A DNA stretch of 64,000 nucleotides. Origin: JAEYFP01 sp964579795. GTDB lineage: Bacteria > Bacillota > Clostridia > Lachnospirales > Lachnospiraceae. How positions within the stretch are numbered: position 1 is the stretch's first letter; each line of letters opens with the position of its first letter. Under the pieces are notes generated by a model. The model saw only the letters and a list, made by a program, of their open reading frames with translations, ran no database searches and was not told where the DNA came from. The translations under genes and the position numbers were made by a program. The stretch is from assembly GCA_964579795.1 (NCBI GenBank), contig CAZOHM010000005.1, positions 1-64,000 of the forward strand. The letters run 5' to 3'. Shown here piece after piece: positions 26,620-36,152 of the stretch.

Positions 26620-29589
26620 TCAATTTATTCCCATATTCTTCCTTCTTGGCGTTTTCCATAATGCCAGAACAGCTGCTGATAATATCAGAATCACAATAAC
26701 AAACCATTTTGCTTCTATCGTTCCGACTTTTTTATTCAATGTCATTACAACACCAGATATCTGATGTCCGGTAAGACTTTCTTCAAGACTTTGTGAAAAC
26801 ACATTACCAGATGATTCTGAAGTCCGTACTTTATAAATTACATATGGAGATAAATGGCTTGCAACAAATCGAAGACATTCTGTTCCATCAACAGTAATCA
26901 TTTCTGTAGAAAGCTCTTCTAATGCTCCATTATCATCCAATGTTCCCATTTTCAAATTTTCCGATCCAATGAATTTTGTTGGAATCGGCAATGTAATTTC
27001 CATTTTACCTGTTGCAAGCTTTTCTATTGGGAGAGTTCCTGTACTATCAGTCATGGAAATACTCAATGGAAGCATTGTAATATCACCAACCTGACCATAA
27101 TAATTATAGAAAGCCTGATTGAGTCGATCTCGTTCTGACTCATCATCTTTAATCTGCAGGTAATATGTTTCCGTATTACCCGGTATTCTTGCGGATACCT
27201 TTTCGGCATTTGCAGAGCTCATATCAGATACATCCATCTGAATGCTGATTGCGTTATCTTCATTCACACTGCCTTCATCAGCAACAGTTCCCGGTGTAGA
27301 AGAAAAAGAAACATTAGAAAGAAGTGCCGTTAAGTCCTGTGATGCATTTCCATCTATCTTAATATCTGTTAAGCGGTTCGAACACCATTCGCTGCTCGTT
27401 TCATAAGGAGAAAATGCATGTTCACGAACACCGGTAATAAAATATTCATTTCCATCAACTGCAACCTTCGAATTGATAATAACACTTCCAGTTTTTTCGT
27501 CCGGCTCTTGTGTGACTCTTTGCAATTCCAAGCCTGTCTGACCCGAAGCAGCATCTGTTGTCATAGTAAAAATCTGTCCTCTAAAACCATATGTATTCGT
27601 ATCAAACACGTTTCCTGAATCCAGGCTGCAATTCGGATTTACAATTGCTGTCTCAGTACCTTCAAATGCTCGACTTCTCAAGTCCTGTGCGGATAATCTG
27701 GCAGCTGTTGGCTTGCTGTCAATGTTCGGAAGATCATTTCCCGTGAAAATAACAGTTTGAACAGGCTGTTCAATATCGGTATTATCAAACGCTCCAAGTC
27801 CAATAGAAAAAACTGTGGATGGAATTGTTACACTGCGTATGCCTGTATTCTTAAAAGCTCGATCTTCAATTGTTTCAAGTCCTTCCGGCAGTTGCAAAGT
27901 GGCAAGTGACGAACAACCATTAAATGCATCTTCCCCTATTGTTGAAAGGGATGTTGGAAATGCAATCCCTGTAATTGACGTATTTCCCTCAAAACATCCG
28001 GCACCTATTGTTTTCACACCTTCAGGAATGGCTATATTTCCACCTTCTCCTTTATATGCAAGTAAAATTCCATCCCCTACAACCAAATAATTATTGCTGT
28101 CATCTGCAGTAAGCCAGTTGTTCAACCAAAGAGAGCCTTCAAAAGCGCCCAATTCAATCAATTGAACAGAGGAAGGAATTGTAACATTAGAAAGATTATT
28201 GCAATGATAAAATGCAGCATATCCAACATAATCAACACTAGAAGGAATCTGGATACTTTCCAGACCTGACCTTGCAAATGCAAAATCTCCAATTTCATTT
28301 ACAGTTTCAGGAAGTGCAGCAGATTTTAACCCTTCATTTTTGTAAAATAAACGATTACCAATTTCGTTCACCCCATTTGGTATATTCACATCACTATCTG
28401 TTCCACCGTAATGTGCAAGCACCCCGGATATAGTATCAAATTCTGCATCTGAAAATGTTGTATTTCCACCATTTGATGCAAGACTGTCTTCTGTCTCTGC
28501 ATCGTCAATCGCAAAACCTTTCACATATACATTTGATGGCATCATCATCATAACCGTGCCCCCAAGAATTCTACCAGAGGCAAGTTCTCCAGGAAGAACG
28601 GTTTCTTCTGTTATGCTTGTCTGTACTTGTGTTAATTCTGCAGTATTAGCTGTTCCACTCAAAGAATCAACTGCATTATCGGACACTCCGCTTGCGTCTC
28701 CAACAAGCGAAGAACTTGTATCAGAAGATTCTGTATTTTCATCTGACGCAACAGGTTTATCTGTTAGTTCTATTTTAACATTTCCACTGCAGGCAAATGC
28801 ATTTTCATCAATATAGCCAACGGAATCTGGAATAACTATGCTCTTTAAATTCACACAATCTCCAAAAGAATATGCCATCAGTGATTCTACAGACGCTGGA
28901 AGCGTTACTGTAGTTAACCCATTGCAATTGTCGAAGGCATATTCAGGAATTTCCTTTACTCCTTTCGATACAGCTACATTAGTTAATAAATCAGCTCCCC
29001 AAAAGGCATACTCTTCTATCTTTTTAACCGAATCGGGCATATTATATGTACTTAATGTACGTCCAGCAAGATATTGAACAAGAGTTTTTCCATCTCTTGA
29101 ATAAAGTACACCGTCATCTATTTTATAATTCATATTTCCAGAAGCAATTTGAATCGTATTTAAGTTGGTGCATCGAGCAAATGCAGCAGAACCAATACTG
29201 GACATTTTTGACGGAATATTTATTGTGTCCAAATTTACACAACCCGAAAAAGCGCTAGAACCTATGGTTTTAACGCTTTCAGGTATGGTAACTTTTTTGA
29301 GATTTATACAGTCTTCAAATGCAGCATAGTCTATTACCTTGACTGAATCAGGTATTGTCAACTTTTCCAGTGTTTCGCAGCCTGAAAAAGCATCTTTTCC
29401 AATCGTCGTCACTGTGTTTGGTATTGTCAGTTCAGTATCTGTTCCGGTATAGCTGGTAATCGTAGTACCCTCCAGCATAAAATTACTCTGTTCAGTTACA
29501 GCTTCTGCATTTACAGGTGGCAGACACCCTAAAACCACAGCAGTAACTGTCAAAAGGATTGCTATGACTCTCCGTATTATCTTTCCCAT
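26620..29589 (-). CDS. BspA-type leucine-rich-repeat surface protein
   Basis: 989 residues. N-terminal signal peptide (IIRRVIAILLTVTAVVLGCLPPVNAEA), then two blocks of LRR_5 repeats of about 23 residues (pattern IP-x-x-V-x-x-I-x-x-x-A-F-x-x-C-x-x-L) at about 45-275 and 390-640, and a distal region without repeats. One membrane segment (KWFVIVILILSAAVLALW) and a basic end (KTPRRKNMGIN) close the protein. The sorting-like sequence before the membrane helix is NKKVGTIEAKWF, which aligns with PKTGDPIHPKWF of the neighbour but has lost the PxTG core; it may be membrane-anchored only. It starts 9 bp after the neighbouring LRR gene. Probable adhesin. Confidence 0.85.
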   Translation of the reverse strand: MGKIIRRVIAILLTVTAVVLGCLPPVNAEAVTEQSNFMLEGTTITSYTGTDTELTIPNTVTTIGKDAFSGCETLEKLTIPDSVKVIDYAAFEDCINLKKVTIPESVKTIGSSAFSGCVNLDTINIPSKMSSIGSAAFARCTNLNTIQIASGNMNYKIDDGVLYSRDGKTLVQYLAGRTLSTYNMPDSVKKIEEYAFWGADLLTNVAVSKGVKEIPEYAFDNCNGLTTVTLPASVESLMAYSFGDCVNLKSIVIPDSVGYIDENAFACSGNVKIELTDKPVASDENTESSDTSSSLVGDASGVSDNAVDSLSGTANTAELTQVQTSITEETVLPGELASGRILGGTVMMMMPSNVYVKGFAIDDAETEDSLASNGGNTTFSDAEFDTISGVLAHYGGTDSDVNIPNGVNEIGNRLFYKNEGLKSAALPETVNEIGDFAFARSGLESIQIPSSVDYVGYAAFYHCNNLSNVTIPSSVQLIELGAFEGSLWLNNWLTADDSNNYLVVGDGILLAYKGEGGNIAIPEGVKTIGAGCFEGNTSITGIAFPTSLSTIGEDAFNGCSSLATLQLPEGLETIEDRAFKNTGIRSVTIPSTVFSIGLGAFDNTDIEQPVQTVIFTGNDLPNIDSKPTAARLSAQDLRSRAFEGTETAIVNPNCSLDSGNVFDTNTYGFRGQIFTMTTDAASGQTGLELQRVTQEPDEKTGSVIINSKVAVDGNEYFITGVREHAFSPYETSSEWCSNRLTDIKIDGNASQDLTALLSNVSFSSTPGTVADEGSVNEDNAISIQMDVSDMSSANAEKVSARIPGNTETYYLQIKDDESERDRLNQAFYNYYGQVGDITMLPLSISMTDSTGTLPIEKLATGKMEITLPIPTKFIGSENLKMGTLDDNGALEELSTEMITVDGTECLRFVASHLSPYVIYKVRTSESSGNVFSQSLEESLTGHQISGVVMTLNKKVGTIEAKWFVIVILILSAAVLALWKTPRRKNMGIN

Positions 29590-29598
29590 GCGTTCTCC

Positions 29599-32500
29599 TT
29601 ATGCAGTTCTTAGCTTTTCGTTTGTATCTCTTTTCAAGAACAGGAATACTGATACGGCAGCAAGTCCAATTACAAGGAACCACTTTGGATGAATCGGATC
29701 ACCTGTCTTTGGAGTTGCATCTTGAATACCTGTAGCAGTCAAATTGGCTGTATCTACATATACTACATATGGTGATAAGTGCGTAACAGTATATACCATA
29801 CAAGGAACCTGATTTATTACAGTAAATCTTGGCTGAATTACTTCTAAACTTCCACCAGCAGTACATGCAATCTTAGCATTTCCACCATAGATTGCAAGAT
29901 CATCCGGAATTGGCATTGTAATTGTTATAGTTACTCCATCTGGAATCGGTGAAATTTTATTTGTTCCAGTACTGTCATACAGGCTGATATCAATTGGCAG
30001 ATATCGAATTGCGTCAAGAGAACCAAATGCTGCAAGTAATGCTGTATCTGCGGTTTCATTTGCTTCCTGTGTCTCTGTGATTTTTATAATGTAGTTATCT
30101 GACGATCCGTTCACAGTTGCAGATATCTTCCCAACATCAGAAATACCACCTGCTGTTGAAACAACATTTGTACTGCCATTTTTACCATTACTACCGTTTG
30201 AGTTGTTATTACTTCCGTTTCCATTGCTGCTGCCACCAGAATTACGACCGCTTGTACCACTAATTACACTTGGACCAGTCGAACTTGTAATCGTAGTCGA
30301 CACCCTCATAGAGCTGGAACTTGACGAACTGGAACTGCTTGAGCTCGTGCTCGAACTGGACGTTGAACTGGAGCTCGTCGTTCTGTTCGTTGTACTTGTC
30401 GATGACGTTGAGGAACTGCTTGTACTTGTTGTTGAAGTAGTGCTGTTCTGTCTAAACTGTGCAACACAAGTTGTATTATCTGTAATATTTACATAAGCGG
30501 GATTCCAACCGGTAAAAGTAAAGCCCGAACGTACTGGATTAGTAGCGGGAGGAGTAGCATTTCCACCTGCCGAAACACGCTCTGTCTTTAATACAGTTCC
30601 ATCGTAATTTACAAATTTTACAATATACAGTGTATCCAGAAGCTTAAAGGTAATTCCTTTTCTTGCTGCATATCGCTGTGCAGCACTATCATCATAACTC
30701 CAGATAACTGCATGTGAATCATCATAAAATGCATGATCTCCTATATCCACTTCTGTAGATGGAATGGTAACATTAATGTAATCTGAACAGTTTGAAAAAG
30801 CATAATCTTCAATCTGGTCAACTGATTCCGGAAGTATTACCTCTATAAGTTCTTCACAATCCAGGAAACAATTTTCAGGAATAGTTTCCAGACCTGTAGC
30901 ACCTGACAAATCAACCTCACGAATGATATTACATTTAGAGAATGCTGCCGGAGCAATTTTAGTTACAAATGATGTTTCAGAAGCTTCAATTGTTGTACTT
31001 CCAATTGCCGAGCCTCTGCCTGCAAGTACTTCCTCCAATGTTGTGTCAGTACCATCATAGCTGAATATGATTCCATTTTCACACCAGTAGAATGGATTCT
31101 CAGGCGTAGCATTCTGCTTATTGCCCTCTCCTGCAAATGTTACGCTTGCCAAATTTGCTGAGCAATAGAACGGAATCGAGCCAATCGAGGTTACATCGGA
31201 ATGAAATGTAACAGTATTCAGATTCTCATTGCTTTCAAGCGATTTTCCATCAGCCGGCAGCGTAGTTACACCGTACAGATTCAAGTTTGTCAGTCCATGT
31301 AAATGATCATTAGAATCGTTTACTCCTCTTAAATATAGATTAGAACCTGATACTGTATTTGAGGCATTTAAAATAGAATCTATTCCTGACGGTACACTCA
31401 TAGAAATTGTATTATCAATAATATCCTGCTGATTTGTAGAAATTAATCCGCCACCATTCACAATATCAATCAAATCATGAACTGTAACATTGTTTACTCC
31501 ATCGTTTCCAACAACGGTATCTACTGTCGGATAAGATAACAGCGATACTCCTCCGGCTCCATTATTCAGCGTTTCATCATAGCAGGCAAGCAAATTCTGA
31601 GGATTTCCGCTTGCATAAGTAATATAGCTGTTGTCAGTTGTGCTGACTGTATTATTTCCATCAATTGCAAACGCAAATGGTGCATAGGTTGTATCCATTT
31701 TACCTTTTATTGTCAGGAAGCCACCATCTGAATTATTATTAACAAGTCTTCCTGTTTTAAATGCTTCATTTCCAATAGATGTAATATTGACATCATTAAT
31801 GGAATCACCCTGGAAATCATCATTTCTCAATGAAATAATATCCATCTTTGGACAGTCCTTGAAACATGCCTCACCAAGTGCTGTTCCGCCGGCACCATCT
31901 GTCTGTGTGAAATATACGCCTGTTATGTCAGAATTACCGGCAAATGCACGTTTGCCAATATCCACACCCTTTGTATTTATATATACGGTATTTAATGAAC
32001 CGCAGTTTTCAAATGCGCTTTCTCCAATTTTAGTAATTGTATCCGGTATTGTAAGGGTAGTTGGAACACTTCCTGCCATATCTTTAAATACATTTGGTGC
32101 AATTTCAGAAATCGTGATATCACCAATCGCTGAAGGAATAACCAAATCAGCTTCTGCAGCCGGAGACGTCTGTGGCTCACATGCAATAATAACACCAAGC
32201 TCACTAAAATCAAATTTATAGCCATGAGACGTCAGTGTATAGCAAAGCACACCTTCATCATTCAAATACATGTAGGTGTTTCCTTCTTCCTGCGCAAACG
32301 TATAAATTGCAGGATTTAGTGCCGGCTTTGGTCCCCAAATTGCAAATGAATTAGGAACGTTAGGCTCTTCAGTTCCTCTTTTGTTTGAATCTGTGACAAA
32401 TTCTCTTGTAGTAGCAAGTGATGCGTTATTCATAAAACGAACATATTTCAAATTAGGACATCCAAAGAATGTTCCTTTGGCAAGCGTCTTTTGTGTTCCT

Positions 32501-33783
32501 TCTGAGAAAGTTTCAGGCATAGTAACCTTTTGCAGATTTGTACACCCGGCGAACGTACCTTCTCCTGATGTTTCAGTATATGTAGATCTCTTACCAATTG
32601 TCTTAATGTTTCTATACAGTACCATTTCTGTCAAGTTTGCGCAGTTGGCAAATACATAATCACCAATCATCAATTCATCATTTCCATTTAGGTTTCCAAA
32701 CATTGCAGAACCATTATCAGTCAAATTATAGCAGCCGTAAAACGCAGCTGTACCTATTTGGCTCATAGTAACAGGCAGTGAAATAGATGATATCTTACAA
32801 TTGGCAAATGCTCCATCACCAATTCTATTAAGCTGTGTCAGCGCATTTATATTAACCGACTCCAAATTACTACAGCCCGAAAATGCCTCTTTTCCAATTC
32901 CATCACAGTTTCCGCCAATTGTTACACTAGTCAGATTCTGGCATTCCTTGAACGCATTATCTCCAATAGTAACAATTGCCGACGGAATATCCAGCTTGCT
33001 AAAATTAGATCTACCCTTAAATGCTCCATTAGCAACATATTTAACCTGTTGTTCGTTTGTGCACGTATACATTACCGATGAAGAGCCAAGTAAATTACCA
33101 CTTACTGTATTTGTTCCCGAATCATAAACTGCTCCAGTATCATATTGCGTTGCTGATACTTCTGTCACTTTATATTGTGTTCCTGCCGGAACATCTGTTT
33201 GTATATCGGCATCGGTAGCTGTTGTAGCGAGGAGTATATCCTTTTCTTTATATTGATACAGCTTTCCATCAATTTCTGCATAATAGGTTCTATCCGGATT
33301 TACAGTAGTATCATTATTAAAGCATACATTATCGCCAAGATAAATTGTTTCTGCGGGAACATAGCCACTGGAGCCTGTTCCGATAAACTGTTTAATATAG
33401 CTGTAATCAGTAGATGAAGCCGACCCTGCAGCAAGATTATAAATAGGTACCGGTGTCGAACTGCCAGGCATGCCGGACATGTTGATTTTACAGTATACAT
33501 GTGCTGCACCAGTTTTATCTGTGATTGTCTGTGTTTCTGCAAGAGGAAAACCAAGTTTTGTATATCCAGCAGGTGTTTGAGGTGTTACATCACAAGAAAC
33601 AAATGGATATTCAGTGAGCACTTTATCAAGTGACCAATCTGTACCAGCTTCCGTCGTAGCAACAACATCCTGTACTGGTACCGCAGCTACTATCAGTGCA
33701 GTCACCATCAGCAATGCAGCAATCGTCCTTCTTGCGCTTTTTTTCAATCTGATTTTCCCTATTTTCTTGCTTTTGGATGCCAT
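29599..33783 (-). CDS. BspA-type LRR surface protein with Ser-rich stalk and sortase signal
   Basis: About 1394 residues. Signal peptide (RTIAALLMVTALIVAAVPVQDVVA), LRR_5 repeats in several blocks from about residue 245 to 1060, one InlB/Listeria-Bacteroides-type repeat (FVNYDGTVLKTERVSAGG ... GFTFTGWNP, about 1065-1120), a Ser/Thr-rich low-complexity stalk (about 1125-1180), a Gly/Asn/Ser-rich linker and a distal domain. The end is TPKTGDPIHPKWF, a hydrophobic helix and KRDTNEK, which looks like a class B sortase signal ([SP]PxTG-like). The dedicated sortase gene lies immediately upstream. I take the ATG at 33783 because AAGGAG is 8 nt before it. Probable adhesin or ligand-binding wall protein. 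Confidence 0.88.
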   Translation of the reverse strand: MASKSKKIGKIRLKKSARRTIAALLMVTALIVAAVPVQDVVATTEAGTDWSLDKVLTEYPFVSCDVTPQTPAGYTKLGFPLAETQTITDKTGAAHVYCKINMSGMPGSSTPVPIYNLAAGSASSTDYSYIKQFIGTGSSGYVPAETIYLGDNVCFNNDTTVNPDRTYYAEIDGKLYQYKEKDILLATTATDADIQTDVPAGTQYKVTEVSATQYDTGAVYDSGTNTVSGNLLGSSSVMYTCTNEQQVKYVANGAFKGRSNFSKLDIPSAIVTIGDNAFKECQNLTSVTIGGNCDGIGKEAFSGCSNLESVNINALTQLNRIGDGAFANCKISSISLPVTMSQIGTAAFYGCYNLTDNGSAMFGNLNGNDELMIGDYVFANCANLTEMVLYRNIKTIGKRSTYTETSGEGTFAGCTNLQKVTMPETFSEGTQKTLAKGTFFGCPNLKYVRFMNNASLATTREFVTDSNKRGTEEPNVPNSFAIWGPKPALNPAIYTFAQEEGNTYMYLNDEGVLCYTLTSHGYKFDFSELGVIIACEPQTSPAAEADLVIPSAIGDITISEIAPNVFKDMAGSVPTTLTIPDTITKIGESAFENCGSLNTVYINTKGVDIGKRAFAGNSDITGVYFTQTDGAGGTALGEACFKDCPKMDIISLRNDDFQGDSINDVNITSIGNEAFKTGRLVNNNSDGGFLTIKGKMDTTYAPFAFAIDGNNTVSTTDNSYITYASGNPQNLLACYDETLNNGAGGVSLLSYPTVDTVVGNDGVNNVTVHDLIDIVNGGGLISTNQQDIIDNTISMSVPSGIDSILNASNTVSGSNLYLRGVNDSNDHLHGLTNLNLYGVTTLPADGKSLESNENLNTVTFHSDVTSIGSIPFYCSANLASVTFAGEGNKQNATPENPFYWCENGIIFSYDGTDTTLEEVLAGRGSAIGSTTIEASETSFVTKIAPAAFSKCNIIREVDLSGATGLETIPENCFLDCEELIEVILPESVDQIEDYAFSNCSDYINVTIPSTEVDIGDHAFYDDSHAVIWSYDDSAAQRYAARKGITFKLLDTLYIVKFVNYDGTVLKTERVSAGGNATPPATNPVRSGFTFTGWNPAYVNITDNTTCVAQFRQNSTTSTTSTSSSSTSSTSTTNRTTSSSSTSSSSTSSSSSSSSSSSSMRVSTTITSSTGPSVISGTSGRNSGGSSNGNGSNNNSNGSNGKNGSTNVVSTAGGISDVGKISATVNGSSDNYIIKITETQEANETADTALLAAFGSLDAIRYLPIDISLYDSTGTNKISPIPDGVTITITMPIPDDLAIYGGNAKIACTAGGSLEVIQPRFTVINQVPCMVYTVTHLSPYVVYVDTANLTATGIQDATPKTGDPIHPKWFLVIGLAAVSVFLFLKRDTNEKLRTA
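30306..30450. repeat. Low-complexity Ser/Thr-rich coding repeat
   Basis: Degenerate AGC/TCG/TCC-type serine codons and ACG/ACA threonine codons encode the stalk of the large LRR protein. Such tracts vary in length by slippage and are prone to assembly error. Confidence 0.7.
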
Positions 33784-33809
33784 ATGCATTCTCCTTCATC
33801 GTATGTACT

Positions 33810-34880
33810 TTACTTTATTTTTTTTGCAACAACAGCAAAGCGCTCCGCACCTTCTGCGTAGTCACACGTAGATAGCGTAATTAGTTTATCTCCGTAGGAA
33901 GAAGTAACCTCTGTATCATACAAGGACTTTTTTTTCATTTCTTCCATATTCGATGCGTATTCCTCAGCAGAATTCGCATCTATAAATTGATAGTATTTAA
34001 ATGTGACCTCTGCTTCATCATGAACAATTTCAGAGAACACATACATCACCTGATACTCACCTTTTTCATATAATGAATCAAATAATATAGTCGGATGCTT
34101 CTTAAAATAGCTTTCAGATTTATAACTGCTCAATGTTCCAAACATCTTACCGGATTTCATATTGTGACCATAAATAATCAGGTTTTGACTTCTGGGCCAA
34201 ATACTGCAGTCGGCATCCAAAAACAAAGAACCATTGCGATCCTTTTTCTGATCAAAGTTGTGATCAAGATAATACTCTTCATTTTTTGACTGCATCACAG
34301 GATAATCAATTGCCGTACCATCAATCGTTAACCATCCGATAAGACTTTTGTTTTTAATATATAATGTAGAATATTCCTCTAAAATATCCGGTGCATCAGG
34401 CTTTTCATCCACTTGCATGTGAAACGGACGATAAAGAGAAAAAGAGGATTCTTTCAAATCAGCAAGTTTTTCAAACTCTTTTGATGACTTATATGCATAA
34501 TAGCAATAATATGAAAAATACCCAAGACTAAGTACTGCAACACTTATGCAGATTCCCATTATGATTCTACGTCTTTTTTCATATTTATTGAGTTTTTCTT
34601 CATTTATTTGTTTTAATCTTCTGTTCTTTTTTATACTGGATAATGTCTTTTTGTGTTCTTTTGTTTTTCTTGATTGATTCTGAGACTTTAACTGCTGTTT
34701 TTTTTCAAACAGTTCATCATCAAACTCCATACCAATACGTGTCTCAAATTTCAAACTTCCAGACTGCAATAATCCAATTACTTCTTCTAAATCATCTATT
34801 TGGTTAAGATCCCACTTCTTACGAATCTTTTCTATCCTTTGCTCATCACGCAGTTTTGCTTCATCTATTCTGTCAGCCAC
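33810..34880 (-). CDS. srtB: Class B sortase
   Basis: Membrane-anchored transpeptidase of about 356 residues. Catalytic histidine in NLIIYGHNMKSGKMFG, cysteine in LITLSTCDY and arginine in ERFAVVAKK fit class B. An unusual charged N-terminal region of about 105 residues (many K, E, Q) precedes the single membrane helix MGICISVAVLSLGYFSYY, so this sortase carries a cytosolic extension. I chose the GTG at 34880 (after AAAGGAAG); a TTG at 34904 that overlaps the upstream gene by 8 nt is the alternative. Its likely substrate is the TPKTG protein encoded just downstream. Confidence 0.88.
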   Translation of the reverse strand: MADRIDEAKLRDEQRIEKIRKKWDLNQIDDLEEVIGLLQSGSLKFETRIGMEFDDELFEKKQQLKSQNQSRKTKEHKKTLSSIKKNRRLKQINEEKLNKYEKRRRIIMGICISVAVLSLGYFSYYCYYAYKSSKEFEKLADLKESSFSLYRPFHMQVDEKPDAPDILEEYSTLYIKNKSLIGWLTIDGTAIDYPVMQSKNEEYYLDHNFDQKKDRNGSLFLDADCSIWPRSQNLIIYGHNMKSGKMFGTLSSYKSESYFKKHPTILFDSLYEKGEYQVMYVFSEIVHDEAEVTFKYYQFIDANSAEEYASNMEEMKKKSLYDTEVTSSYGDKLITLSTCDYAEGAERFAVVAKKIK

Positions 34881-34896
34881 TTCTATGCTTCCTTTT

Positions 34897-35916
34897 CTAT
34901 TCAATCTCTAGTTCCGGCTTTGCAAAATAAATTTTGTACTGTATGATTCCGTCTTTATTGCCCGTTGCAGCCTTTGCAGAATACGCAAAAATAAGTTGTT
35001 CATTCAACTGCTTCAAATCAATGCAGACTTCTTTCATTTCCTCATTTTGTTTTACATCATACAAAACATTCAATATGTATTGTCTATCATTTTCTGAAAT
35101 AACCACTTTTCCTATGTACTCCGAATAAAAATGGTTGAAGAAAAAGGAAAGAACAGATAAAAGGAATGCAATGTTATGATAAATATCTGCCGGTATTGCA
35201 GCAATTGTCTCATTCATTATTTTGAAATGCTTACCGATTTCAGGATTATTATGTTTTTCTTCAATGGCAGCAAAAAATTCTTCCTGAGCAATTTCTCTTA
35301 GTAAATGAATCTGAACAAAATCTTCTAATACCTGACTTTGAAATTTGCAAACAGTTTCTTTGTCAGCAATGCTTTCTTCACTTTCTGTATCAAAGAGATA
35401 TCCTGCACATAAGCAGAAATGTCTAATAACTTCTTCGTAGCTTTCCATCCTGTCATTTAAAACTGCTGACATTTCAAACATCGTCTGCTTGAAGCGCTCT
35501 TCTTTTTCATGATAAGAAACCTCCATCTCTTCAAGCTCTTCTTCTTTGTTGTATAAATGTAATGCATTTTCTATACTCTGAGGTAATACATCAATGTCAA
35601 ACAGACTTTTGCAAAACAACTTACAGGGATGATATTTGTTGTGAATGGAAATAATCCGTTCTGTATCCTGTTCGTCAAATAGCAGCATAAACTGAAGTCT
35701 ATCGTTTTTACTTAAAAAAAGCTCCAGAAGTTCATTACCATCCATGACCGGCATGGAAAGCGAAATCATTGCTGCTGCGATTTCGTGCTGTTCCATGATT
35801 TCAACAGCTTCGTCTCCTGTTGATGCATAGAAATATGTAATTGACTTATCTCTAAGCAAAATTTTAATTCGACTAAGCATAGACGCATCTTCCAGCACAA
35901 ATAGCATAGAACGCAT
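34897..35916 (-). CDS. Pseudo-receiver domain protein (response-regulator-like)
   Basis: 339 residues. The N-terminal about 120 residues have the CheY-like fold pattern (LFVLEDASMLSRI, then ISLSMPVMDG, then CKSLFD). The acidic pair E9-D10 and the lysine remain, but the phospho-acceptor aspartate is replaced by S52, so normal phosphorylation is not expected. A Glu-rich coiled-coil linker and an unrecognised helical C-terminal part (about 150-339) follow; no DNA-binding domain is seen. The ATG at 35916 has GGAAGGAG before it. It is the first gene of the unit with sortase and LRR proteins, which suggests a regulatory or assembly role (inference). Confidence 0.7.
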   Translation of the reverse strand: MRSMLFVLEDASMLSRIKILLRDKSITYFYASTGDEAVEIMEQHEIAAAMISLSMPVMDGNELLELFLSKNDRLQFMLLFDEQDTERIISIHNKYHPCKLFCKSLFDIDVLPQSIENALHLYNKEEELEEMEVSYHEKEERFKQTMFEMSAVLNDRMESYEEVIRHFCLCAGYLFDTESEESIADKETVCKFQSQVLEDFVQIHLLREIAQEEFFAAIEEKHNNPEIGKHFKIMNETIAAIPADIYHNIAFLLSVLSFFFNHFYSEYIGKVVISENDRQYILNVLYDVKQNEEMKEVCIDLKQLNEQLIFAYSAKAATGNKDGIIQYKIYFAKPELEIE

Positions 35917-35976
35917 AATTATCTCCTTCCTTCGTGCATAAAAATAAGAATATGCTATCGACAATCAAACAATACA

Positions 35977-36006
35977 ATCATAACACAAAAATCTAAGGAA
36001 TGCCAA
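35977..36006 (-). promoter_or_regulatory. Candidate promoter of the sortase/LRR operon
   Basis: Minus-strand TTGGCA (36001-36006), 18-bp spacer, TATGAT (35977-35982), 61 bp before the pseudo-receiver ATG. AT-rich flanks offer other possible boxes. Confidence 0.45.
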
Positions 36007-36091
36007 AACACTCCTTTCTTTATTTTACTATACACAGTCAAAATTTCAAGTCTTTTTTCTATATATTGTAATTATATATTTATTCTCTTTT

Positions 36092-36120
36092 GTCACCATT
36101 TTCATCTCGCTCCATACAAT
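36092..36120 (+). promoter_or_regulatory. Sporulation-type (SigE/SigK-like) promoter
   Basis: GTCACCAT (36092-36099), 13-bp spacer, CATACAAT (36113-36120). The -10 fits the SigE consensus CATACANT; with its flank, CATACAATA also fits the SigK form CATAnnnTA. The -35 matches SigE GTCATATT at 5 of 8 positions. A SigA reading (TTGTCA, 19-bp spacer, TACAAT) is also possible but badly spaced. Confidence 0.4.
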
Positions 36121-36152
36121 ATAGCATAAACATTTTATCGGAGGAATACAAC

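Noticed and set aside
30300..30450. Short repeats considered as a CRISPR array
   Set aside because: The units are serine/threonine codons in frame inside a surface protein gene; there are no spacers and no cas genes.
30203..30496. Plus-strand ORF rich in Leu, Glu and Val
   Set aside because: It is the antisense of the Ser-rich stalk of the LRR protein; its composition follows from serine codons read backwards.
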